A DNA stretch of 64,000 bases, taken from Apopatocola sp963628785 (lineage in GTDB: Bacteria; Bacillota; Clostridia; Oscillospirales; Oscillospiraceae). The notes below the pieces were generated by a model, which did no database searches, was not told where the DNA came from, and was given only the letters and a program-made list of their open reading frames with translations. Location of the stretch: the NCBI GenBank assembly GCA_963628785.1, contig CAVGGQ010000001.1, positions 1-64,000 of the forward strand, given 5' to 3'. This document shows positions 34,128 to 42,496 of the stretch, piece by piece. Position 1 is the stretch's first letter, and every line of letters starts with the position of its first letter. Made by a program: the position numbers and the translations under genes.

Positions 34128-35861
34128 TCAACCCGTGATTATTTTCCAAATGCCTCGGAAGAAGCGCCCGTTGGCGATCTCCACCATGCCGGGCATCAGG
34201 CCGCCTTTGATGCCGCCGGAGATCTGCATGCTGCGGATGGGCGCTCCGGCGGAGGAGTTCATCATCATCCGGAAGTCCGGGTCATTGTAATCGGCCTTGC
34301 CGTCAAACCCATTGACCACGGTCTTTTCTATGGCCTTGTACATCATGTTCATCAAAAGGCTTTGGTCTTTCATTTCCATCACGGTATTTTCCGTAGTGAA
34401 GGAACCTTTTTTTGCCTCGGACGGCGTGTAGGTGCATCCCAAAGCCGCTTCCCAATCCTTTCGGTTCGGCTTCCCGCTGCAGTGCTCATACCAGCTGCCT
34501 GCCTGCCATGCCGCAACGCTCAAACAGTCGCCGGACTTTTCGATATCCGCCGTCAGTCCGCCGACGGAAACGGTATAGTGTCCCGCAGGCACCTTCCATC
34601 CGTCCTGCCATACGGCAAAGCTGCGCTCCGATAGTTCGAAGGTGACGGTGCGTTTCTCGTCGGGCTCCAGGAATACCTTTCGGAAACCTTTGAGTTCGCG
34701 AAGCGGGCGGTGCACTCCGTCTTGCGGCGCGGCGATATACAGCTGCACGACTTCCGCACCGGCACATTTGCCGGTGTTTTTCACCGTTGCTTTCACGGAA
34801 TTTCCCGATACCTTCAAACCGGAATAGGCAAATTTCGTGTAGCTGAGTCCGAACCCGAACGCCCAGCGCACCGGAACGCCGGCTTTTTCGTAGTAACGAT
34901 AGCCGACATACATGCCTTCCTCGTAGAGCGCATCGGTCGTCTTGCCGTAGATCTCCGAGGTCGGTATATCCGCATAGCTCATCGGCCAGCTCTCGGCGAG
35001 CCTGCCGCAGGGGTATGCGCGGCCGTACAGGAGATCCGCAATGGCTTCGCCGCCCGCCTCGCCGGGCAGACCCATATAAAGAATTCCCTTGACGCTGTCC
35101 GACCATGGGCATTCCACAGCGCTTCCGCATAGCAGCACGACCACGGTGTTCGGATTGGCTTTCGCCGCCGCTTCAATCATACGGATATGCCCCTCGGGCA
35201 TTTTTATATCGTTCCGGTCAAATCCTTCGGATTCGCATCGAGAGGGGAGACCCGCAAAAACGATCACCGTATTGGCATTCGATGCGGCGCTTTTTACATA
35301 AGCGCACATGACAGTGGAAGGCTTGCCCTCTTTTACGGCAATTTCAAAAGCGGTGAGGTAGAGCTCCCGCAGTGTTCGTTCATCGAGAATGCTGTCGGAG
35401 GTGAGCCGATCCAGCTCCTGCGAGTTGTCGGCAAAGTGTTTTAGGCTTGTGCCGATGCCCTGCGATTCCGCACCGCGGATAAATCCGGCGGCCAGCTTTC
35501 CCGCAAGATAGGGATCTTCACTGAAATACTCAAAAATCCGTCCACACAGCGGACTGCGTTTTATGTTGGCACCCGGCCCCAAAACGAGCCCGACGCCCTG
35601 CTTGCGCGCTTCCTCTCCGATGGCACGACCAATGGCTTCCGTGAGCTCGGGGTTCCAGCTGCCTGCTGTCGTGACCTCGGCCGGGAAACAGGTCGCCGGA
35701 CGGGAATTGTTCACGCCCAGCATATCGGTCGTGCCCTCCTGCTTGCGCAGACCGTGAGGGCCGTCGCACATGAACATCGAAGGAATGCCGTACTTTTCAA
35801 ACTTTTTTGTTTGCCAAAAGCTCGCGCCGGAGCAAAGAGCGACCTTGTCCTCCAACGACAT
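34128..35861 (-). pseudogene. Glycoside hydrolase family 3 (beta-glucosidase-like) with internal deletion
   Basis: 577 codons from the ATG at 35861; intact GH3 enzymes of this type have about 750-800. The N-terminal barrel starts (LCSGASFWQTKKFEKYGIPS, MCDGPHGLRKQ, GTSLKHFADNSQE) but breaks after STVMCAYVK and resumes at ANTVIVFAGLPSRCESEGFD in the second domain. The missing stretch includes the S-D-W-G type catalytic nucleophile Asp. The fibronectin-III C-terminus (GAEVVQLYIAAPQDG, LKGFRKVFLEPDE) remains. The frame stays open, so a protein could be made, but it should be inactive. The true start is unclear: the frame runs upstream into the PAP2 gene without ATG, GTG or TTG near a ribosome site. 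Confidence 0.75.
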
Positions 35862-35896
35862 AGAGTCTATGATTTGGTTTACATAATAATCGTCCG

Positions 35897-36754
35897 TTAT
35901 TTGTTCTCCGTTTTGTTTTTCAATAGGACGGCGTCCGTGAGCGCTCTTGCCAGGAGAAATGAGAGCAGCATAAAGAAGGCACCCGCGGTCACATCCGATG
36001 CAAAGTGCGCAGCCAGGACGATGCGTCCGACGCCGATGACCACCGCCCATAAAAGCCCCGCGCCGAGGAAATATGCGCGCTTTCCCCTGAACTTTTCCAA
36101 AACATCGCAGAGCAGCACATAGAGGCAGGCAGCGGCCGCTTTGGATGCATGCCCGGAGGGGAAGGAATCTCCGCCGAGTGCCGAAGAGCGAGGTTCGTAC
36201 CAGACGCAAAAATCGGAATACGGTGCCGTGAGATCGCGCATGCGCGGCCGATCCCAAAAAGATTTGAGCACATTCACAAAGAGCTCCTGCAGCATTACGG
36301 TGACGACTACGATGAGTGCCGCGCGAATGACCTCGTCCCGATGCATGGAGAGGAGCTTTTTCGCGGCAAACAGAGCGCCGATGCCCATAGCCGTTCCGAG
36401 CGTTGCTCCGAGAATGAGCGCGAGCTTCGTGCTCGTATACTTCACGGAGAAGAAAAAGATGAAGAATCCGTACTCAAATGTGCCGATGAAGCAGATGACC
36501 GCCCCCAAAATGCGCCCAAAGCTCTTCTTCTGCCAAAGCGCCGTAAAGAGCACGGCAAAGGACATCATCACGAGGAGATCCAGAGGGATCTCGCTGGCCC
36601 ACTCCGCAAACTTTCCGAAGCCGCTTTCCGTATTCACGTGCGCCAGGGAGCTGTCAAGGTCAAAAAACGCGAACAGGGCCATCAAAACCGCGAAAACGCC
36701 GATCAGTGCCAACAGACATTTCTTTGTGGAGTAAGACTCTTTGATTTCGTTCAT
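35897..36754 (-). CDS. PAP2-family membrane phosphatase
   Basis: 285 residues with about six membrane spans. The three phosphatase motifs are present: KSFWDRPRMR (first), SFPSGHASKA (second) and GRIVLAAHFASDV (third, catalytic His). Such proteins dephosphorylate lipid phosphates, for example undecaprenyl pyrophosphate or phosphatidic acid. Its start overlaps the stop of the upstream GH78 remnant by 4 bp and it lies upstream of GH3, so it was part of a sugar-degradation operon. It looks intact. Confidence 0.88.
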   Translation of the reverse strand: MNEIKESYSTKKCLLALIGVFAVLMALFAFFDLDSSLAHVNTESGFGKFAEWASEIPLDLLVMMSFAVLFTALWQKKSFGRILGAVICFIGTFEYGFFIFFFSVKYTSTKLALILGATLGTAMGIGALFAAKKLLSMHRDEVIRAALIVVVTVMLQELFVNVLKSFWDRPRMRDLTAPYSDFCVWYEPRSSALGGDSFPSGHASKAAAACLYVLLCDVLEKFRGKRAYFLGAGLLWAVVIGVGRIVLAAHFASDVTAGAFFMLLSFLLARALTDAVLLKNKTENK

Positions 36755-37491
36755 TTACTTTCCCTCATTTCATAGGTCTTGCATCCCGCACTCTGCGTAA
36801 CCACCTGTCCGTCGGGCAGACGAACCTCGGCTGTGCAGTTGACGGGTACGGTAACGGAAAACGCACATCCGGTCTCCGTTCTTGTCCAGCCACTCTCCAC
36901 GCGTCCGTACAGACTGTTGTATGCGGCCTTTGCGTGCATAAAGCGTCCGCCGGGGCGCGGGGCAATGATAAAGCGGTTTTCACCGCCGATGCGGATGCCG
37001 CACATCGTATCAAAAAGCCAGCGGCACACGGCACCCTTGGAATAGTGATCGAGCGAAGCCACGCCGCTTCCCTTGGCACGGTCACCTTCCCACGACTCCC
37101 AAATGGTCGTTGCGCCGCTCTTCGGCATGAAGAGCCATCGGGGCATTTCCTCATTTTCGAGAAGCCAGTAGGCGGCTTCCAAATCAATGTCCGCAAGCAC
37201 ATCGAGGATCAGCGGGGTGGAGAGGAAACCGGTGCCAAGCCGCCAGCCGTAGTTTTCAAGCGCCGTAAGAAGCCGCTTTTTTGCAAATTCGGTCTGCTCT
37301 TCATTGAGCAGGCGGAAAGCGAGTGGGCGCACCAGCTGCGCCTGACGGTCGGTGTCGAGCGTGAATTCTTTCGTTTTCATCATGGCCTGATAGGCTCTGC
37401 GGCAGCCGTCGCTGTATTCTTTATACTTTGCAATATCCGCGCGGTGGCCGAGCTCATCGGCAATCTCACACATCAGATCCATGATAGGCCT
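36751..37491 (-). pseudogene. C-terminal fragment of a GH78 alpha-L-rhamnosidase
   Basis: 246 codons matching only the last part of bacterial GH78 enzymes: the tail of the (alpha/alpha)6 barrel (DTDRQAQLVRPLAFRLL, GWRLGTGFLSTPLILDVLA, GATTIWESWEGDRAK with catalytic-site acid residues, SLDHYSKGAVCRWLF) and the C-terminal beta domain (IAPRPGGRFMHAKAAYNSLYG). Intact enzymes are about 900 residues, so some 650 N-terminal residues are gone. The frame is open further upstream only through a short foreign segment and out-of-frame transporter DNA. No start codon with a ribosome site is seen. Confidence 0.82.
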
Positions 37492-37498
37492 AGAGCAA

Positions 37499-37519
37499 AC
37501 CACGGGCTTTGCCCGCGGT
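37499..37519. mobile_element. Hairpin at a deletion junction (possible IS200/IS605-type end remnant)
   Basis: ACCACGGGC/GCCCGCGGT with a 3-nt loop lies in a segment of about 70 bp (37492-37565) that matches neither the transporter nor the rhamnosidase flanking it. A compact GC-rich hairpin like this is typical of IS200/IS605 ends; no transposase remains. The assignment is tentative. Confidence 0.3.
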
Positions 37520-37547
37520 GATTGGATCAACCACTGGAGCAACGCCG

Positions 37548-37868
37548 CTAACTTAGTGACATTGACGGACGCGCCTTGCCCTCCGGCGTATGGGTACGGT
37601 CGATGATGTAGCCCATGATCACATTGGTGATAGCGTCGATGATTTTTGAAACTATGGGGAAGATGACCAGAAAGGCGCCGTCTGCGATACGCGTAAGATC
37701 GAGAACGTCGGTGTAGTAGACATTGAGATAGGTACCAAGCGCGGCATTGAGAAGCAGTGCTCCCGCAGGTCCGAGCAGATAGCCGAGCCAACGCTCCTTC
37801 GGTGTGACATTTTCGGAAGTGATCTTGCTCCGGAATATCTTCCGGCTCATAAGAGTTTCGCCGTTCAT
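37548..37868 (-). pseudogene. N-terminal fragment of a GPH-family (MelB-like) sugar transporter
   Basis: From the ATG at 37868 (GGAGG about 7 nt upstream): VTPKERWLGYLLGPAGALLL, YLNVYYTDVLDL and VIMGYIIDRTHTPEGKARP, the first two membrane spans and the conserved D-R-T loop of glycoside-pentoside-hexuronide:cation symporters. The frame ends after about 100 codons, where the full protein would have about 460. The remainder was lost together with the front of the GH78 gene. Confidence 0.85.
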
Positions 37869-38023
37869 GTTTCGTTCCTCCGTTTTTGGGCATGTATTCC
37901 ATTCGTATAATACCATGCCGATTTTCCGTTGTCAGTATAGCACAAGAGAAAAAGCCTTCACTTGCATTTTCGTTACCGATACGATATAATTGTATTCAAA
38001 ATACGATGTGTGGGAGACAGTGT

Positions 38024-39223
38024 ATGGGAACGATCGATTTAGCGTATCTCTGCACGACCATCGGCAACCTCTCCGGCGTGCCGGTACGCATTTTCGAAGG
38101 GGAGCGGCAGACATTTTTTTATTCGCAGTGTACCCTGCCGCGCGACCCGATAAACATATGCCGCGATAAGATTTTTGCCGTTTCCTCGCATATCGGGTAT
38201 GTAACGACGAGCCGCTTCCATTACTACGGCATAATAAACTCCGGCAATACAAAAGTCGTCATAGGACCGACCCGCCAGATCGCCGAGACCGACCAGGAGC
38301 TGCGCGAGCTTGCTTTTCGCATCGATGTGCCGCCCGACGAAATACCGCAATTCATTTCCGGCATGAAAGGCATCATGCGAATGCCCATCGAGAGTATCCT
38401 GCAGGTCTTGTGCACCATGAACCATGTGCTCAACGGCGAGAAGCTTTCCCTCAAAGACATCGCCATCCACGAGACCGAGCAGGAAAAGCTCATCGCTTTG
38501 CAGACGAGAGAACAGGTGGAGCAGATGCTTTCAGCCCTGAAGGATGAATACGCAGGTTTACATAATACATACGATATCGAGCAAACCATCCTGCGCATCG
38601 TGCGAAAAGGGGATACAGCTGCGCTTCGTGAATGGGAAGCGCATGCACCGGCCCTTCGCGGCGGCGTGCTGGCGGAAGAAACGCTTCGCCAGAGAAAGAA
38701 TACCTTCATCGTTATGGCTACGCTCGTCTGCCGCGCCGCCATCCGCGGCGGAATGGATGTGGACGATGCCTTCTCTTACAGCGATTCTTATATCCGTGAG
38801 TGCGAGCGCCTCTCCTTGCCGAATGACATCACGAATCTCTAATACCGCATGGTGCTCGATTATACCGAGCGAGTGGAACGCCTGTAGCCCGGCAAGCAGC
38901 CCTCGAAGCTGACGATCGATGTGACGAATTATATTCGGCACCACCTCTCCGAGGCCATCACGGCCGAGCGGATCGCAGATGAGCGTTATCTGAGCCGCCC
39001 GTACCTTTCCCGCAAATTTAAGGAGGAGACCGGCGAGACGCTGACGGATTTCATTCTGAAAGAAAAAACGGAGGAAGCCAAGCGCCTCCTCCGCTATTCG
39101 GAAAAATCCGTGACCGCCATCAGCTCGTATCTCGGCTTTTCCTCGCCGAGCCACTTCTCCCGTGTATTTAAAAAATACGCCGCGCGCACTCCGCAGGAGT
39201 ACCGCGAAAAATACGAAGTATAG
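38024..39223 (+). pseudogene. AraC-family regulator gene with two in-frame stop codons
   Basis: One continuous frame of 400 codons from the ATG at 38024 is interrupted by TAA (38840-38842) and TAG (38885-38887) within 48 nt. The first part (272 codons, PAS/cupin-like sensor and helical linker, ending SLPNDITNL) and the part after the stops (TIDVTNYIRHHLSEAITAER, then two HTH motifs YLSRPYLSRKFKEETGETL and ISSYLGFSSPSHFSRVFKKY) together make a normal YesN/AraC-type regulator. Both stops are explained by C-to-T changes of CAA/CAG. It is next to the broken sugar operon and was probably its activator. Confidence 0.85.
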
Positions 39224-39231
39224 AATAAGAA

Positions 39232-39278
39232 ACGCACAGGGCCGGACAGCTTGCCGACCCTGTGCGTATAATTTTTTT
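39232..39278. terminator. Bidirectional terminator between the AraC remnant and uxaC
   Basis: ACGCACAGGG (39232-39241) / CCCTGTGCGT (39258-39267) with a further inner pairing, followed by ATAATTTTTTT. Confidence 0.8.
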
Positions 39279-40585
39279 CAGAAACCGAAAAAGTTTTTGG
39301 CGTTGATGCCGCAGATGTTTTGCACCATCGATCCGAGCACTTTTTCGTCCGCGGGATATTGACCGCCTTCCGCGAGCTCCGCGAGCTTCTCGCAGAGAAT
39401 GCGGCGGTAATACTCATGCCGCGGGAAAGAGGAAAACGAGCGCGAGTCGGTGAGCATACCCACGGACTTCGCGAGCATTCCGGTCTCCATCAGCTCATCG
39501 ATCTGCGCGCGCATGCCGCGGATGGTGTCGTTGAACCACCACGCCGCACCGTACTGCACCTTCGGAGCAAAGTTGACGGCCATGGTAGAGAGCACCGTGT
39601 TTTCGGCGGGATTGAGGTTATAGAGCACCGTGTTCGGAAGAGCGCCGTCCGCTTCGAGATCGCCGAGGAATGCGCCGAGCTCAAAAACATCGGTCGTGCG
39701 CCCGACACTGTCGCCGCCGGCATCCGGACCGACGGAAGAGAACAGGCGGGGATTCTGATTGCGGATGGGCCCGAGATGCAGCTGCATCGCGATGCCGTGC
39801 GCATAATACTCATGCGCGAGAAAACGGAGAAGATCCGCCTTCGGCGTGCCGCGCACATAAGAGAAATGATCGAACCCGTGATCGGACACCTTGCAGCCGA
39901 GCGAAACGAAATGCTCCAGAGCGCGGTACAGCGCCTCTTCGAGCGACGCCAAATCGGTAATTTCCACGCCGACCGCGTCGCCGAGTTTCTTTGCATTTGC
40001 GGCAAACTCCGGCGCATCGGGGTCCAAATACTTGTCGGGACGGAACGAGGGGAGCACGCGGAAGGGAATGTTCGCATCATCGCGGATCTTCTCATGCCAC
40101 TCGAGCGTATCGACGGGATCGTCTGTGGTGCACAGCATCCGTACATTCGCTTTTTCGAGCAGCGAAACGGCATCGTATCCCTTGAGCTTTTCCTCGGTCT
40201 CAATCCAGATCGCGGCAGCCGTTTCCGGCGTCAACACTTCGTATATGCCGAAATAGCGCTGCAGCTCGAGATGCGTCCAGTGGTAGAGCGGACATCCCGC
40301 GAGCTGCGGCACGACCTCGGCCCACTTGAGGAACTTCTCATATTCCGGCGCATCGCCGGTGATATAGCGCTCGTCCACTCCGCACGCGCGCATGGCGCGC
40401 CACTTGTAATGATCGGCGGCGAGCCAGAGCTGCGTGAGATTTTCGTACTTTTTCCGCTCTGCGATCTCCTTCGGAGGCAGATGGTTGTGGTAGTCGTAAA
40501 TCGGCTCGTTTTCCGCATAGGTGTGAAAGAGCGTTTTTGCAAACTCGCTTTCCAGCAGAAAATCGCGATCCATAAACGCTTTCAT
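39278..40585 (-). CDS. uxaC: Glucuronate isomerase
   Basis: 435 residues from the ATG at 40585, slightly shorter than the usual 465-470. It isomerises D-glucuronate to D-fructuronate and D-galacturonate to D-tagaturonate, first step of hexuronate use. Amidohydrolase-like metal site IYDYHNHLPP; family blocks YKWRAMRACGVDERYITG, LYHWTHLELQRYFGI, CTTDDPVDTLEWH, RPDKYLDPD and the C-terminal GMLTDSRSFSSFPRHEYYRR. It starts 2 nt after the stop of the upstream SDR gene, so the two are one operon. Confidence 0.95.
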   Translation of the reverse strand: MKAFMDRDFLLESEFAKTLFHTYAENEPIYDYHNHLPPKEIAERKKYENLTQLWLAADHYKWRAMRACGVDERYITGDAPEYEKFLKWAEVVPQLAGCPLYHWTHLELQRYFGIYEVLTPETAAAIWIETEEKLKGYDAVSLLEKANVRMLCTTDDPVDTLEWHEKIRDDANIPFRVLPSFRPDKYLDPDAPEFAANAKKLGDAVGVEITDLASLEEALYRALEHFVSLGCKVSDHGFDHFSYVRGTPKADLLRFLAHEYYAHGIAMQLHLGPIRNQNPRLFSSVGPDAGGDSVGRTTDVFELGAFLGDLEADGALPNTVLYNLNPAENTVLSTMAVNFAPKVQYGAAWWFNDTIRGMRAQIDELMETGMLAKSVGMLTDSRSFSSFPRHEYYRRILCEKLAELAEGGQYPADEKVLGSMVQNICGINAKNFFGF

Positions 40586-40587
40586 GT

Positions 40588-41439
40588 TCACACCCCGCTG
40601 TAGGCCGAGAAGCCGCCGTCGATCGGCAGCACGACGCCCGTGACAAAGCCCGCGCTCTTGTCGTCTGTGAGGAAGAGAACGGCACCGATGAGCTCCTCGG
40701 GCACGCCGAAGCGTCCCATGGGCGTGGCGTTGATGATCTTGCCGGTGCGCGCCGTCGGCGTGCCGTCGTCATTCCAGAGAAGCTTCGCGTTCTGCGCCGT
40801 GGAGAAGAAGCCCGGTGCAATGGCGTTTACGCGGATGCCGGTCTTGGCAAAATGCACGGCCAGCCACTGCGTGAAGTTGGATACACCCGACTTTGCGGCG
40901 GAGTATGCGGGGATCTTCGTGAGCGGCGTGAAAGCATTCATCGAGCTGATGTTCAGAATGACGCCGTGCGAATCCTCGACCATATCGCGCGCAAACTCCT
41001 GCGTGGGGATGAGCATGCCGAGGATGTTGAGGTTGAATACCTTCGAGAAGCCCTCGGTCGGCAAATCAAAGAAGCTCTTCTTATTGGCATCGAGTAGCGT
41101 GTCCATGGAGAAGAATTCATCGTCTGCGGTCGCAGCGGGATCGTTGCCGCCGGCACCGTTGATGAGAATGTCGCACTTGCCGTACTCTTCCAGCACGGCT
41201 TTGTGCGCTGCGGCGACGCTCTCCTTGTCGGTGACATCCACGGCAAACGCTTTCGCCTCGCCACCCATCGCATGGATCTCGTCCGCGACGGCCTCGGCCT
41301 TGGAGTGTGTGCGGTTCAAAATGGCGACCTTTGCGCCGCACAGGGCGAGCGCTTTGCAGAATTCGCGGCACAGCACACCGGCGCCACCGGTGACCACGGC
41401 AACTTTATTCGAATAATCGGGTTTGAACGGCAATTCCAT
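40588..41439 (-). CDS. SDR-family fructuronate/mannonate oxidoreductase (UxuB/YjmF-like)
   Basis: 283 residues from the ATG at 41439 (CGGAGG 9 nt upstream). Short-chain dehydrogenase: VVTGGAGVLCREFCKALA nucleotide loop (with the Cys found in this subfamily), NGAGG, catalytic NISSMNAF serine and YSAAKSG Tyr/Lys, C-terminal GFVTGVVLPIDGGFSAYSGV. Relatives reduce D-fructuronate to D-mannonate. Pairing with uxaC gives the first two steps of glucuronate breakdown; mannonate dehydratase and KDG genes are not in the window. It is divergent from an AraC regulator that probably controls it. Confidence 0.87.
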   Translation of the reverse strand: MELPFKPDYSNKVAVVTGGAGVLCREFCKALALCGAKVAILNRTHSKAEAVADEIHAMGGEAKAFAVDVTDKESVAAAHKAVLEEYGKCDILINGAGGNDPAATADDEFFSMDTLLDANKKSFFDLPTEGFSKVFNLNILGMLIPTQEFARDMVEDSHGVILNISSMNAFTPLTKIPAYSAAKSGVSNFTQWLAVHFAKTGIRVNAIAPGFFSTAQNAKLLWNDDGTPTARTGKIINATPMGRFGVPEELIGAVLFLTDDKSAGFVTGVVLPIDGGFSAYSGV

Positions 41440-41479
41440 AATAATACCTCCGGATCTTATTTTTGATGTTATTGATGCT

Positions 41480-41508
41480 ATTATATTAGCACACACCGAT
41501 TTGCAATA
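41480..41508 (-). promoter_or_regulatory. Putative promoter of the uxuB-like/uxaC operon
   Basis: Minus strand: TATTGC (41508-41503), 17-bp spacer, TATAAT (41485-41480). The palindrome GCAATAAAATTGC (41503-41515) overlaps the -35 and is a candidate operator. Confidence 0.45.
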
Positions 41509-41597
41509 AAATTGCGAATTACTTCAAACAATATTGCGCTTCTGCGCATTTTATGATACTCTTAGCCCAAAGAAACCCAAAGGAGATGCATTCGGGA

Positions 41598-42407
41598 ATG
41601 GCGCGGATATTTGAATACCGGGACGATGACTTTTTCTGTCACCACAGCCGCGACGAACACCCGCAGCCGTCCGAATTCTATATGCATGCGCACGAGCGCA
41701 CGGAAGTCTTATATTTTATCTCCGGCGATGCGCAGTATCTTGTTGAGGGCAACACCTATCCGCTGCGCAGTGGCGATGTTCTTTTGATGAAGCCGGCAGA
41801 GGGGCATAAGCTGCAGATCCTCTCTCCGCAGCCGTATGAGCGCATGGTGATCCACTTTTCGTCGTCGCTTCTGCAGGGCATCGACCCGAACGGCATCCTC
41901 CTGCGCCCGCTCGCGGACAAACCCCTCGGCAAGCGAAATCTGTATTTCTCTGAGAAATTTCAAGCCATCTACGAAAACTTCGATGTAAAGGGGAGTGATG
42001 AGCGCATTCGTGTGCACATGCTCATCACGCTGGCCAATGTCCTCGAAACGATATCGTCCCTTGTTCCGAGCCGTGCCGAGGAAGACGATGATGCGGATAC
42101 TCTCCCGCACCGCATTTTGCAGCATGTCAATGAGCATCTCTTTGACGAGATATCTCTTGCCTCCGTATCGGAGAAATTCTATCTGAGCCAGTCGCAGCTC
42201 AACCGCATTTTTCGGGATGCGACCGGAACAACCGTCGCAAAATATATCCGCGTGAAGCGCCTTCTCGCCGCCCGCGAACAGATCCTCGCGGGGCAGGCAC
42301 CCGCCGCCGCCGGCGCAGCCTGCGGCTTTCACGACTACTCCACATTCTTCCGCGCCTACCGATCCAAATTCCGCCGCGCCCCGTCCGAGGATGCGAAATC
42401 GATATGA
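41598..42407 (+). CDS. AraC-family transcriptional regulator (cupin sensor)
   Basis: 269 residues from the ATG at 41598, 12 nt after AGGAG; two earlier in-frame ATGs are possible, but one sits in a -10-like TATGAT and the other touches the ribosome site. The N-terminal cupin (HAHERTEVLYFISGDAQYLV, GDVLLMKPAEGHKL) binds a sugar-type ligand; the C-terminal two HTH motifs (ISLASVSEKFYLSQSQLNRI and AGAACGFHDYSTFFRAYRSK) bind DNA. It is divergent from the uxuB-like/uxaC operon, so hexuronate-responsive control of that operon is the simplest reading. Confidence 0.87.
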   Translation: MARIFEYRDDDFFCHHSRDEHPQPSEFYMHAHERTEVLYFISGDAQYLVEGNTYPLRSGDVLLMKPAEGHKLQILSPQPYERMVIHFSSSLLQGIDPNGILLRPLADKPLGKRNLYFSEKFQAIYENFDVKGSDERIRVHMLITLANVLETISSLVPSRAEEDDDADTLPHRILQHVNEHLFDEISLASVSEKFYLSQSQLNRIFRDATGTTVAKYIRVKRLLAAREQILAGQAPAAAGAACGFHDYSTFFRAYRSKFRRAPSEDAKSI

Positions 42408-42410
42408 GAG

Positions 42411-42453
42411 AAAACAGCAGTGTCTGCACAGATGGCAAACGCTGCTGTTTTTC
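42411..42453 (+). terminator. Terminator of the AraC regulator
   Basis: AAAACAGCAG (42411-42420) pairs with CTGCTGTTTT (42442-42451), then TTC; long loop of 21 nt. Confidence 0.6.
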
Positions 42454-42460
42454 GCATTAT

Positions 42461-42496
42461 GGCAAAGCACCGCACAACATTGTCTGCGGTGCTGCC
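42461..42496. repeat. Short derivative of the MITE-like repeat
   Basis: GGCAAAGCACCGCACA at the left and TGTCTGCGGTGCTGCC at the right form a 36-bp inverted repeat made of the two ends of the 33890-34048 element with the middle deleted. It abuts the stop codon of the minus-strand GT-C gene. Confidence 0.6.

Noticed and set aside
38840..38887. Recoding of TAA/TAG (for example pyrrolysine) in the AraC gene
   Set aside because: Two different stops occur close together in a transcription factor next to other broken genes, and no recoding machinery is visible; nonsense mutation is simpler.
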